Source of the DNA: Chara braunii
Taxonomy: Eukaryota > Streptophyta > Charophyceae > Charales > Characeae
Assembly (NCBI GenBank): GCA_003427395.1
Contig: BFEA01000073.1
Span: forward strand, 3,365,566 to 3,389,556
Direction: 5' to 3'
DNA: 23,991 nucleotides
Part shown: piece by piece, positions 1 to 9,055 of the stretch
Layout of the letters: every line of letters begins with the position of its first letter
How positions within the stretch are numbered: the stretch's first letter is position 1
Program-made: the position numbers and the translations under genes
Notes under the pieces: generated by a model
The model's database searches: none
The model's input: only the letters and a program-made list of their open reading frames with translations
What the model was told of the DNA's origin: nothing

Positions 1-23
1 ACTGAAACTGCCATATTTCCCCG

Positions 24-25
<2 letters not shown>

Positions 26-54
<29 letters not shown>
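26..54. repeat. poly(T) tract, 29 T
   Basis: An uninterrupted run of 29 T residues. It lies about 120 bp beyond the stop codon of the minus-strand chromovirus pol remnant, so on that strand it is a poly(A) run. It could be a slippage-grown tract or the tail of a retroposed copy; the sequence does not decide. Confidence 0.9.
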
Positions 55-56
<2 letters not shown>

Positions 57-172
57 CTGTAATGTATGTGCTATAGGGTATATCCGTATTCAGTTTCGCC
101 GTATTTGGACTAGTAACGAAAAACTTAGCAAAAACGTCGGACTCAAAGAAAGATTCGGCGACCTCCGAAAGC

Positions 173-890
173 TACTCCGAATAGGATTTTAGAACAGCCT
201 CAGAGGGAGCGGGTTTGCCCTCAGCAATCTCCTCAGATGGAGGCGGAGGAAGAGGGTCAATCGACTGAGTAGGAGCAGATGTTTCAGCACGACAAGCATG
301 ATCATATGCACGCACCAACATCTGAGCGTGCTTCAAGTGCTTGAGGGACTCCCAAGTAGCCTCCTCATCAGGATAGCCCTTTCAATGCACAAGGTACTCG
401 ATGTGTGGAGGGGTATCATCGGTAAGTTGGCGAGATAAAATATTGGAAACGACGAACTCCTCGTGACCGCCCACCATGATAGGTGGAGGGCGTTCATAAG
501 AAAGTCCGGTGAAGCGCTCGGACGGTCTGCGATAAGGACGTAGCAAGGAGACGTGGTAAACATTGTGTATGTGAGCCTGTCGAAGGAAGTCAGGTAGCTT
601 CACACGGAAGCTGACCGGACTAGTGTCAGTATCAGAATGGACGGCCTGAAGGATGCGGCATGGACCGAAGAAGCGATACCTGAACTTGCGAAGCGTATCA
701 GCTTCGAGCTGCAAGTGGCGTGCGTCGACGAACACATCGTCGCTGACTTTGAATGGATGATTCATTTGTGATCGGTTCGCTCGTACGGCCATGCAAGCCT
801 GGGAGTCGACTAGACTCTCGTGTACGCGCCTCATAATCACCACCATGTGGGCAATCCAGTCATCAAGCGCGAGACGTTGATGATGAAGAG
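173..890 (-). pseudogene. Chromovirus (Ty3/gypsy) integrase C-terminus with chromodomain
   Basis: This is the end of a Ty3/gypsy pol polyprotein. Integrase would insert the element's cDNA, and the chromodomain would steer insertion to modified histones. Read on the minus strand from about 890, it shows the integrase C-terminal GPY/F-type module ('FRYRFFGPCRIL', with Cys where Phe or Tyr is usual). The conserved 'HNVYHVSLLRPYR' follows, then a chromodomain ('EEFVVSNIL ... IEYLVH', then 'KGYPDEEATWESL') and an acidic, proline-rich tail ending at a TAG at 173-175. A TGA at 382-384 sits exactly where the chromodomain Trp before KGYP is expected, so the gene is broken inside the domain. The integrase catalytic core is absent; homology stops near 890. 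Orientation and order match the gag-PR-RT block at 8040-11105. Family assignment is firm from motifs; membership in the same copy is inference. Confidence 0.93.
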
Positions 891-1811
891 ACTATTTCAG
901 CATTGTCAATTTTAAGCTTGTTGCTGTGCTCTTATTTGGTGAAACTCGTGATGCAATTCTGTTGTTGGTTCGAGATCACGACTATCTGGTCTGTGTATGT
1001 GATGCTGTTTGATTACTGAAGTTCGCTATTGTTCTCGAAAGGCGTCCTCGCGGAGGGTGTCCAAAACCACGGCGGGTTCTTCCGGAGGAGAGTGGAGGTA
1101 AGGACGTAGGAATACTGAGTGTATCCCCTAATGAAATTACTATAGTAACAAGTGAGGCATAGAAAACTGCGAACCTGCTTGGCGGATGTGGGGGCAGGTC
1201 ACTCCGCAATAGCAATGATCTTCACGTCGTCCATGTGGACACCCTGGTCAGACACACGGTGTCAAAATAAATTCACTTTGCGCTGGGCAAAGCGGCACTT
1301 ACTAAGCTTTGTTGTCGAGCGCATTGGTCCGGCACCACACAAAACGGGGCGGGACCCTCAAGGCCGCGTCACGCAGGAGTCGGTAGGATCCTCATCGCGA
1401 ATACACACGGAGCTTCCGCAAGCCGCTCCGCCCGAGTGGGCCAGCCGTACCTCTCGTGAGCCCCTACGACTGGATAGGGTCTACGCGAGGCACGACTTAC
1501 CTCCACCTTTCGGAAGCTGTCACCTCCCTTTGGTGAGCGTATCCCCGCTCAGATACCAGCCGAGGGCGTTTCTCGTTCGCAGTAGCATTGGGGGTATGCG
1601 CTATCTTACGCATCTATCAGACCCACACGCAAACCGATGCACTGGGGGGCTGAAGTCCCAAGCGTGATTTGTCGTCGGTCGACTAGGACGCATCCCACAT
1701 ACCACGCGTACACCACTCTAAGAACATAAAAAATTAGAACACGCGCGCCCACGCACATATACAGAACGACACCGAACAAACAACACGACAACACTCCTAG
1801 TCCCTTAGTAG
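891..1811. other. Gene-free stretch, origin unknown
   Basis: I see no gene here. The longest open frame (1152-1667, plus) has no recognisable motif, and its composition is that of GC-rich non-coding DNA. The part from 1300 to 1650 is GC-richer than the flanks. A near B-box (GGTTCGAGATC, about 969-979) exists, but no A-box partner was found, so no tRNA or SINE is called. Confidence 0.5.
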
Positions 1812-2132
1812 CCATCCCATAATTCTCCGATGCTGAAATCGGATGGGCGTCGCGCGTGAGACTTAGTATAAGAACCGCGCGGACACAGGACTAACTCATA
1901 ATGACTCGCAATGCAAGCCTACGGAAGCAGTCGCAATGATGGCGTACTATGTAGTACCCATACTCATGCGGTTCTCGTTAATCTCGAGGGTTGCATTTGA
2001 CACTCAAGTGTCGGCTGACACGTGCCTTGAGGGATTGATCTCTCGACGCTGAACAACCGCCATGTGCGGTTGAAAACCACACCCTCTTCTGCACCCTGCG
2101 GAGAGTGAGTGGTACACAGGTTCATACCTGTG
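1812..2132. repeat. Cluster of short perfect hairpins
   Basis: Several compact inverted repeats follow each other. TCCGAT/ATCGGA lies at 1826-1831 and 1838-1843. GTACTA/TAGTAC lies at 1944-1949 and 1952-1957. A nested one has GTGTC/GACAC (2008-2012, 2017-2021) inside CTCAAG/CTTGAG (2003-2008, 2026-2031). CAACCGC/GCGGTTG lies at 2054-2060 and 2066-2072 with a 5-nt loop, and CACAGGT/ACCTGTG at 2115-2121 and 2126-2132 with a 4-nt loop. No coding frame explains them. They could be folds of a non-coding RNA or part of an element's untranslated region. Confidence 0.6.
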
Positions 2133-2883
2133 GTGACAATGGTATTTTATCGCCCTAAAGACCAACTCTATCATCCAGGGTCTGGAAAAAAATCAAAGGG
2201 TTTGACTTTGACGGTTGCCACAGACTCTAACGTCCAACCATAAAAGTTTAACAAGCAAAATCACCCCATAAATAAATAAACATCCAAACAGTCATATATC
2301 AAATCAGAACTCGAGATAAAATAAAAGAAGGGAAAAATATAGACCCATAAGGTATGCAGATCGTGCGACACATGGTTGTCATTCTCACTGCTTCCAAAGC
2401 AAGGCTCATATACCAAGCTCCATATACTAACCTGCATAAAACACAAACACACACAATAGCCACATTGCAATACACCAATGTGGTTAACTTTACTGTTCCT
2501 TATAAATCACACCATGCCTCACATACCCAAGTCTCATCCATTATCCAACTTTCCATAAAATTTCATAAATTCTTTATAATGGTCATTAAGAGAAGTCTGG
2601 TTAAAACCCTCAAAGAAACATATCAAATCTCAGGGTTAAGGCAATCAAGTTGAGGTATAAGTGTAAGCAAAGTTGTGTCGTAAGCCGACAAGTCGGCGAT
2701 CAACCAACCGACCTGTTATAAGTGATAACAGAATCAAGTTGAATCTAGTCTAGATCCTGGATTGAAACGATCAAAAGGACCTGTAACACAAGATATGTCA
2801 ATTCCCCAAACTAAGTTTATAAGTGTACGAAGAATAAATCACAATGTCATGCTCTCACTCAAAACCTTCACACGATAAATCTG
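2133..2883. other. AT-rich gene-free stretch with palindromes
   Basis: No gene is seen. The stretch turns AT-rich from about 2230. Local palindromes are GCCGAC-aa-GTCGGC (2684-2697), CTGTTAT/ATAACAG with a 5-nt loop (2713-2731) and ATCTAG-t-CTAGAT (2743-2755). The open frame at 2354-2653 has no domain signature and is not called. Confidence 0.5.
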
Positions 2884-2921
2884 AGTCTACCTCTAAGTCA
2901 GTGTCCAAAGAAAGGTAGACT
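2884..2921. repeat. Hairpin with 20-nt loop
   Basis: AGTCTACCT (2884-2892) pairs with AGGTAGACT (2913-2921), nine perfect base pairs around a 20-nt loop. The geometry (8-10 bp stem, 20-nt loop) is the same as in the array at 3831-4566, but the loop sequence differs apart from a shared CCAAA. It may be a distant member of that array. Confidence 0.6.
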
Positions 2922-2984
2922 TTTAACCATATTTCCCCTATGCAGGGTGGATTGTCTGAATCGTCACCTGTCAAAATATAATCT

Positions 2985-3545
2985 TATATCCTTTAAACTA
3001 AGAAAATTTCGCCAGCGCTTCCCGTAGGAAAAGTACCTTCTCAGAGTTTATACTAACTAAGATATGAAAACAAAAATAATATATAATTCTGGAAAGTCAA
3101 ATTGTATCTAACTCCCTGAATTAGTAAAAATTTGGGCAACACTCCCTTCAAAAAAGAAGATTTTTCAGATTTTTACTAAGTCAAAAATGAACCCAGAGTA
3201 AATATGAGTTCAACTAAGACAAAATTTAACTAACTCCTTAGATTTTTAGAAATTTTTGCAGCACTCCCTCTAGAAAAGTGCAAATCGAAGATTTATACAA
3301 AGCTACGTTAAAAATTCAAAGTGACCTTGACTTCTCAATGTTCAATTTTGTCTAACTCTTTGAAGTAGCAGAAATTTGGGCAGCACTCCATTTAGAAAAT
3401 GAGGCTATCCAGATTTTTACTAAGCCAAAAAGCCAGACAAACTGAACTTTGAAAATGCAAAATCTGACTAACTCCTTGACTTTGTAGAAATTTCGGCAGC
3501 GTTTTCCGTAGAGAAAGTATCTTACAAAGATTTATATAAGACCAA
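2985..3545. repeat. Family A: five diverged ~120-bp hairpin units
   Basis: Five diverged copies spaced about 110-125 bp share a core close to GGCAGCACTCCCTTTAGAAA, at about 3010, 3135, 3258, 3379 and 3495. The arms around the core are self-complementary. Copy 2 pairs TTAGTAAAAATTTG (3121-3134) with 3166-3179 over 14 bp including one G-U. Copy 3 pairs 3250-3258 with 3286-3294. Copy 4 pairs 3370-3379 with 3409-3418. Copy 5 pairs CTTTGTA (3480-3486) with TACAAAG (3523-3529). Copy 1 is weak (TAAACT 2994-2999 with AGTTTA 3045-3050). No reading frame runs through. The resemblance to untranslated tandem repeats of plant LTR elements is a guess. Confidence 0.75.
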
Positions 3546-3830
3546 GTACAACAAATGATTCCAGAAAATGCAGAAATCGACCTAAGTAAAAAAACTTAGC
3601 TCAGAAAATGCAGGAATTGAAACTAACTCATATGACTCTAGCACGTGACGAGCATCTAAAACAACTACCTATCAACTGAAACTCAAACTAAGAAGTAGTC
3701 GCACTCAGTCTCATGCAAGCCAAACCATAAAGGTAAGTACTCTCACCATCCCAAAGTGAATTTATCAAACAATAGTTCATAGTCCCTCAATGATTTATCT
3801 CTTTATACCCATCTTACATAGGACATAAAC
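3546..3830. other. Spacer between the two hairpin families
   Basis: No gene is seen. A short imperfect direct repeat is built on CAGAAAATGCAG (about 3563 and 3602). Otherwise the stretch is AT-rich, single-copy-looking sequence. Confidence 0.45.
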
Positions 3831-4566
3831 CTAGACCACCCAAACTTGTGGAACATGTCTAGCTTAGCCATGGAGTATACACAAACACAGAGCACAACAA
3901 CTTTTCTTTTTTTTGGGCAGATGACCAGACCACCCTAGTCGCCCTGAACTGTTTAAGTATCCAAGTTTTATATAATTATTTTCACTTAGTCTTTTGAGGT
4001 AGCATATAACTGAACCGATCATCTTTAGCTCAAGATTCAGTCTCCCCCTTCGTACCACAAGTTTACTCTTAATTAGTACTCTCTTCAATTGGTGATAAGC
4101 TATAGTCAGACCACCCAAACTTATAGAACCCTATCTGACTAACCTGTTTTTAAATAATACAATAATAAAATATAGTCAAGTTATAACCTTATGGTTCCAG
4201 CATGTGCGTGGCGTTGGACCAAGACCACCCAAACTTATGGAGCATGTCTTGGTCCTCAACCTGATTCATTTATCTTAAAACCAAAGCAGGAAGAGGTTGA
4301 GTCACCCAAACTTATGGAACATGCTCAGACCTCCTCATTCAGAACAAAAATAAATTGAAAGAAACCCAAAGTAAACAAGGCGACCAAGCCACCCGAACTT
4401 ATTGAATATGCTTGGTCCCTGAAAAGTCAATCACAGTCAGCCCTTACAAGATAGAGCAACCGGATCACCCAAACTTATGTGAACCTGTCTGGTTCTCCAA
4501 ACAATCAAAAATAAATATAGCAGTGGGCCTCTCCAAACTTATGGAAATTTGTCCAGCCTTTGATTG
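3831..4566. repeat. Family B: seven hairpin units with a conserved loop and covarying stems
   Basis: The loop consensus is CACCCAAACTTATGGAACAT. Unit 1 has CTAGAC/GTCTAG (3831-3836, 3857-3862). Unit 2 has TAGTCAGA/TCTGACTA (4103-4110, 4134-4141). Unit 3 has GGACCAAGAC/GTCTTGGTCC (4216-4225, 4246-4255). Unit 4 has GAGGTTGAG paired with CTCAGACCTC with one bulged base (4293-4301, 4324-4333). Unit 5 has GACCAAGC/GCTTGGTC (4382-4389, 4410-4417), extended by AGG/CCT past a bulge. Unit 6 has AACCGGAT/GTCTGGTT with two G-U pairs (4458-4465, 4487-4494), extended by GAG/CTC past a bulge. Unit 7 has a weak inner stem (4524-4528, 4551-4555) and a perfect outer stem CAATCAAA/TTTGATTG (4502-4509, 4559-4566). 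The loop is conserved while the arms differ yet stay complementary, which is the pattern expected if the fold rather than the arm sequence is kept. Spacing is 65-115 bp in units 2-7. Confidence 0.85.
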
Positions 4567-4955
4567 ACCCAATCAAACAAACAATATTGCCTTCCTCCCA
4601 TCCTTCCCCCAGATGCAATCCCACAATCTGCTTTCATTCAAACAGTGAAACTGGAACTGATATTGCTCATACATTCCATTACTTAGTTTGGTTTGTGTCC
4701 TGAAAGTCAAACTGAAAGTCAAAGTAGTGATGCAAGCAATATACTAAGTCAACCATAACAAGAGATACAGATAGGGGTTATAATCGGGTTTATAAAGGGG
4801 AAGCAATGATTACCTCTCATTTCCCTGCCTCCAGAACTCCTCCTGAGTTCCGGCAGAGCTCCCGCAATCGGTGGGCAGACTCCCCACGAAGTCTTGCTGC
4901 GGTCCTACGGGTTGCAATCCCGCCTTCCGCCTTCCTCTCGTAACCAAGATCAGAC
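4567..4955. other. Gene-free transition from AT-rich to GC-rich DNA
   Basis: No gene is seen. A stem-loop (4831-4839 with 4845-4853, loop CTCCT, one mismatch) and an imperfect one around GCAGACT...AGTCTTGC (about 4882-4904) mark the end of the hairpin-rich tract. Base composition shifts from AT-rich to GC-rich near 4800. Confidence 0.45.
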
Positions 4956-6298
4956 TTAGAGTAAGAAGGGTCGAAGAAGGGGTTTCAGACTCTTGAGATA
5001 CAGGAGATGGACAAACTCAACTCCCAAGGAGAGGGCCTTGTTATCTTCATGCGCGTGAGGGCCCCGCAATGGCAGCCAATAAACATAATCACACGGTTGA
5101 CATGAAGCCAAGATGCCTGAATGACGACCTTCTGACGGCCCTCCAGATGGCAGCAATAACCCTTCTGTAAAGCGCAATCACACCCCCAAGTCACATTACG
5201 GTCCCCTGTGGCCAAACTGCCACTATGCCGCCCAGCAGGCCGCGTTCAAATAAACCAGGCTTTTGTGCTCTGTCCGACTCAAGAGTTCAAGGTAGAGGGG
5301 ACTCAGCACGACGGCATGCACTGCGCGCGTAGCAACAAGGTAGCCCGATAATATCCCAGTGACTAGGTACCGTACTACAGCACTACACATAAGGCCCAAC
5401 GACATATGGTCCAGGACACGATACTGCACTACATAAGCTAGCCGCGGGCACGATGTCATACAATCGGTGCACAACCAAGCACTGGTCAAATCACGTGTGG
5501 AGCATACCAGTCCATTCCTGAAGGTTGCAACAATGGCTCCATGGACACCACGCAATAATGCATGCTCAAAACCCCGTGGCAAAACCCACTAGCTCGTCAT
5601 CACGATAATTGTGCCTGTTTGGGCAGTTTAGCAGCAGCGAATGTAGATCGCTGCCCCTTCTCTATAAACATGCCCGTACCTTCACACCTCGAAGCCCCTC
5701 CTTGCTTTCTACCTTTGTTCACCTCAATGCGCTTGGCTATAGTACATCGGAGTAGGCGCCTTCATCGGTAAGTCGCTCTGCTCCAACAGGGCGAGCAAAA
5801 ACCGGTATGAATCTTCAGCCAACACATAGAGGGATACACCAACTGGAGTCGGCCTCGACCAAAGCATTGATGTTGCCGTTCAGCAGACGACAACGACCGT
5901 GATGCAAATTACAAGCACAACGAAAGCTTATAACGAACACAAGATGATCTCGATCCCAGGTAAGCGCCCCGCATCCTCTTCTCCTCCAACCAGTACACAG
6001 TACCGCTTCCCGCCAGATATACGAAACGAGGATGAATCTCCCGCTAAAACGCGGAGAGATTAATCCACCAATTTAATGCCATCCGCCCCGCGCAGCCCCA
6101 ACAAGTCACACCGTCGAAACCGCCCACTGACTCTGAAATCCGATCTCACTATCAGATTATTCTACCACGAAAGCCCCTATAGTGCTACTCCGTTCCCTCA
6201 AGCCTATCAGAAAACTAACGAACCAACTAACTTCTAATCCGCCATCTCCACTCTCCTCGACATGCTTACGCAGCACTTCCGTCTACTAATTCCTATTC
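4956..6298. other. Gene-free stretch, no recognisable feature
   Basis: I see no supported gene. Open frames at 4956-5215, 5223-5582 and 5562-5771 overlap each other on both strands and carry no domain or composition signal. From about 5960 the plus strand becomes pyrimidine-rich and G-poor, grading into the degenerate repeat that follows. Confidence 0.45.
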
Positions 6299-6850
6299 TA
6301 CTAACCCACTTCCAAAACTAACACCGCCATCAGGCTCGCCCACCTTCATAACCCCCACTTTGCTTCTTATCCCGCTCGAATCCATCGAGGATTGAGCTAG
6401 ATTCGAACTTTTCGCTCCCATCGCCTTCCCCCTCCGCCATATCTCCTCGCGATGATTTTCTCACTAATCTCCTATACTACCAATTTTCACTAGTTCTAAC
6501 TTCATAACAGCGGTCGCCCACCCCGAAAATCCCCGTTTAACACTTATCCCTGCCCGTTTCTGTCAAGAAATGGACGAGATCTACGTTTTTCCGCCTTATC
6601 CCAATCACCATTTCCATTCCTCTGCGCATTGTACTACTCTCCTATCTCCTTTCTCACTCACCCAATAGCCAAACTAAACCGACTATGCAACTCGCCTGGG
6701 GCCATAACCCCCGTCTAGCATCAGGTCTCGCCCGATTTCATTAAGAAACAGGCGAGTTACACTCTTCTCACTTGCCATAGCTCTTCGCTCCCATTGCCAA
6801 CTTCTCCTTCACTTACAAATGTATCTAGCGCTCCCTGTGTCTAGGTTCGT
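6299..6850. repeat. Degenerate ~180-bp tandem repeat, about three units
   Basis: Three stretches starting near 6299, 6478 and 6661 share landmarks in the same order. First comes a CTAAC/CCAAACTAA-like start, then a segment near TCGCCCAC or TCGCC. A purine-rich interruption follows (GAGGATTGAGCTAGATTCGA; AAGAAATGGACGAGATCTAC; AAGAAACAGGCGAGTTACAC), and then CTTTTCGCTCCCATCGCC-like text. Identity is low and alignment by eye is approximate. It could be an old satellite or LTR-like tandem duplication. Confidence 0.4.
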
Positions 6851-6997
6851 TCTTCTCTATATTGCACTTTACTTCTGGTCTGCGCCAACTCCGACCCACA
6901 ACGCCCGTTAATTCGGAGCCTCCCCAGCGGCACGACAATATCTTTAGCTACTCCGAGGGAAAGTTCGCAGGGACCAGCTACTGGACGATTAAAGCAG

Positions 6998-7065
6998 CCT
7001 CTCGCCCCTATACCCCAACGACCGACTTGCCCCTCTCGCCCCTATACCCCAACGACCAACTTGCC
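6998..7065. repeat. 34-bp direct tandem duplication
   Basis: Two adjacent 34-bp copies (6998-7031 and 7032-7065) differ at a single base (GACCGACTT against GACCAACTT). The near identity shows this duplication is much younger than the decayed sequence around it. Confidence 0.88.
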
Positions 7066-7160
7066 CATAGTATCGCTGCGAGTCTTTTCCACAGCGCCCC
7101 GTGCTGCTGCAAACCGCGCACTAACGGAGACACAACAGGGGCTGCTGACTTGATACAGGC

Positions 7161-7230
7161 AGCAGGAAGGTAGTCATAGAGGCTGAAGTCCGCTAAAGAG
7201 TGTGTAACAACTCACTTGCTCCGCATCAAC
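7161..7230 (+). pseudogene. Diverged large-subunit (25S/28S) rRNA fragment, first part
   Basis: The segment contains AGAGTGTGTAACAACTCAC (7197-7215), preceded by GAAGTCCGCTAA (7185-7196). This is the highly conserved eukaryotic nuclear LSU rRNA motif 'AAGTCCGCTAAGGAGTGTGTAACAACTCACCTGCC', as I remember it. The wider context (GTAGTCATAGAGGCTGAAGTCC, then CATCAAC after CTTGC) also matches with substitutions, several of them C-to-T or G-to-A transitions. In a working ribosome this stretch would be nearly invariant, so the changes mark a dead copy or a very divergent rRNA. The plant-type 23S of organelles does not match this motif. The known rRNA sequence is from memory, not from a search. Confidence 0.8.
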
Positions 7231-7399
7231 CCCTCACCCGCGCCCGACGGACAAGCGGATCAGCAGCACCACTGTGAGCCTCCTTCCAACACCTTTTGCC
7301 TTTTCACTGTGCCGCCCCACATGCGCTCCCTGGCTTTTGCTGTGCCACTCCCTGGCCTTCGGCGAGGCCTGCAGCTTGAGTCTCGGCGTGTTAGGACCC

Positions 7400-7434
7400 T
7401 GCGTAGATCTTGGTGGCAGTAGTAAATATTGAAA
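7400..7434 (+). pseudogene. Diverged 25S/28S rRNA fragment, second part
   Basis: AGATCTTGGTGGCAGTAGTA followed by AATATTGAAA matches the conserved LSU rRNA motif that reads GCAGATCTTGGTGGTAGTAGCAAA... in eukaryotes. It lies downstream of the first fragment on the same strand at about 170 bp, roughly the spacing of these motifs in nuclear LSU rRNA. The two are therefore collinear remnants of one rRNA gene. The DNA between them (7231-7399) is barely alignable. A weaker possible continuation is at 7576-7621 (GGGTCCATG ... CATGGGCTAATCATCC). Confidence 0.75.
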
Positions 7435-8039
7435 ACCGGAGGGGAGCAGGGTCCCGAGGGGCCGCCGCTCGCTATCGTGCCTGAGTATGGTCCACCTTCT
7501 CGCGGGCCCCACCGGGCATGCTCACACTCAAACTTCTCACGGCAGATCACGGCTGGTGGGTGGTACACCCGCAAAGGGTCCATGCTACCCGGATTTTCTC
7601 CTTCTCATGGGCTAATCATCCACCGACTTGTATGCACGTCGAACTCCTCGGTCCACGTTTTCAATGCGGGTGGATGGGAAACTTTCGCCAGCATCCCCAA
7701 TTCATAGGAACCCGAACGGACCCGCCAAAAGAGGCGCATGGTCAAGGTCCTTGACTACCACGACGACCACCCGTGTCCGTAAATCTAGTAGCTGAGCCAG
7801 ACCTGCCAGTCCCGACATCGTCCTCAAAATAGATCGTCGAGCTAAAGACCTCTAGAAAGCAATAGAAGGAAATAAATAAATAAATAATAAAAGCAAGAAT
7901 AAACATCTCTCGTCCCGCTAGCCCATGACGCCACGCACACCCAGGACGGGTATGGTCGCGCCTTGCCGTCAATACCCTACGCGCGCCTCTCACCCAGGCG
8001 AGGACCTAAGCTTCCTCTCGTGCGCGCGCCGTTAGACGG
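7435..8039. other. Gene-free stretch between rRNA remnant and chromovirus
   Basis: No gene is supported; overlapping frames on both strands lack motifs. A short (AAAT)n-like microsatellite lies at about 7870-7890. The piece 7980-8039 may be unrelated sequence into which the RT reading frame runs. Confidence 0.45.
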
Positions 8040-8049
8040 GCGAGGCTGT

Positions 8050-9055
8050 ACTGGCGTAATTTGCAGAAAACACGCCAAATACCCTTGTAAGGATATTTGG
8101 TACGACATCGCATAGAAGTCATGCTTATGTAAGCATTGTAGGACATCGCATAGGTGTCTGAGGTGGTCTTCTAAGGTACGACTGTAGACCAAGATGTCGT
8201 CCAGGTACACGAGAACGTATTCTTCAAGGATGTCCCTTAAGATATCGTTCATCGTCATCTGGAAGCTGGCGGGTGCGTTGGTGAGGCCGAATGGCATGAC
8301 CGTGAACTCGTAGTGGCCGAAGCGTGACCGAAAGGCGGTCTTCGTCTGGTCCTCTATGGCAACGTGAATCTGGTGGTAACCGCTACGAAAATCGATCTTC
8401 GTGAAGAAGCGGTTGCCTACCAGACGGTCAAACAAAGCATATGCGCCAGGCATGGGATAGTTATTCTCAACCATGTAACGGTTAAGGTCGCGGTAGTCAA
8501 TGCAGAGGCAGGGAGTTCAGTCCGCTTTGCGAACAAAGAGGACGGGTGCACCCAAGGGGAGTTACTAGGTTTAATGAAACCCAGTCGAAGGAGCTCCTCA
8601 AGTTGACACTTGAGTTCCATAACCTCTGGAATCGAGGGTCGGTAGGGTACCTAATGGTGGACACGATGGTCAGGCACGAGCTGGATGGAATGCTCAACAC
8701 CACGCATCAGAGGGATCCCCCCGTATTAGAAAAACGGGGGAAAAACGTTGATGTACTCTCGAATCAGATCGTGAACAGCGGGCTCTAAGTCAGCCGTGAA
8801 CCGTGTGAGTTCCTCAACGTCTGCGTCGACACGAGATATAAGTGTGGAATCGACAGTGGACAGCGTAGGGACCTGGGATGTGGAGGGGGTATCCGCAAGG
8901 TGAGGGATGGATGTAGAGATCGGAGCTGCGAAGATGGAGGAAGGGTCTGGGGGATCGGGCTCCAAAGAGATGAGCTTAACCTCTGGACGGAGTGGACCAT
9001 AACGAAGAAGATTTATGATGTTCAGTGAGTAGAACGTGACGTCCTTCTGTAAAAA
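8050..9055 (-). pseudogene. Chromovirus reverse transcriptase remnant
   Basis: RT copies the element's RNA into DNA. Read on the minus strand, the pol segment begins near 'LINLLRYGPLRPEVKLISL'. It continues with 'ELTRFTADLEPAVHDLIREY', then the RT N-terminus ('[17 protein letters not shown]'), fingers and palm ('FFTKIDFRSGYHQIHVA', 'FGHYEFTVMPFGLTNAPASF') and the catalytic box 'YVLVYLDDILVYS' with its YLDD aspartates intact. Breaks include a frameshift near the poly-G/poly-A run at about 8722-8740, an in-frame TAG upstream of the fingers, an apparent one-base deletion at about 8566 and a TGA inside the following segment. After the thumb start ('LHKHDFYAM') homology fades by about 8050. A repeated CTATGCGATGTC there hints at a local micro-duplication. 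Confidence 0.93.

Noticed and set aside
969-979. Possible RNA polymerase III B-box (GGTTCGAGATC)
   Set aside because: One mismatch to consensus and no A-box or cloverleaf upstream, so not called as tRNA or SINE.
1152-1667. 171-aa plus-strand ORF
   Set aside because: No motif and GC-rich composition that lowers stop frequency; no homology recognised.
2055-2072. Possible group II intron domain V (GCGGTT hairpin followed by GAAAA)
   Set aside because: Stem length and the catalytic triad position do not fit domain V, and no other intron domain or maturase is present.
3100-4570. CRISPR-like array of regularly spaced repeats
   Set aside because: Unit spacing is irregular, the repeats are diverged, there are no cas genes, and the context is eukaryotic transposon-rich DNA. 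The conserved part is the loop, not a direct repeat with unique spacers.
5300-5360. Weak similarity to the 3' end of 18S rRNA (GTAGCAACAAGGT)
   Set aside because: Only a short AACAAGGT core matches and the conserved flanks are absent.
7742-7993. 83-aa minus-strand ORF with a hydrophobic stretch
   Set aside because: The hydrophobic part comes from the (AAAT)n-like microsatellite; no conserved motif.
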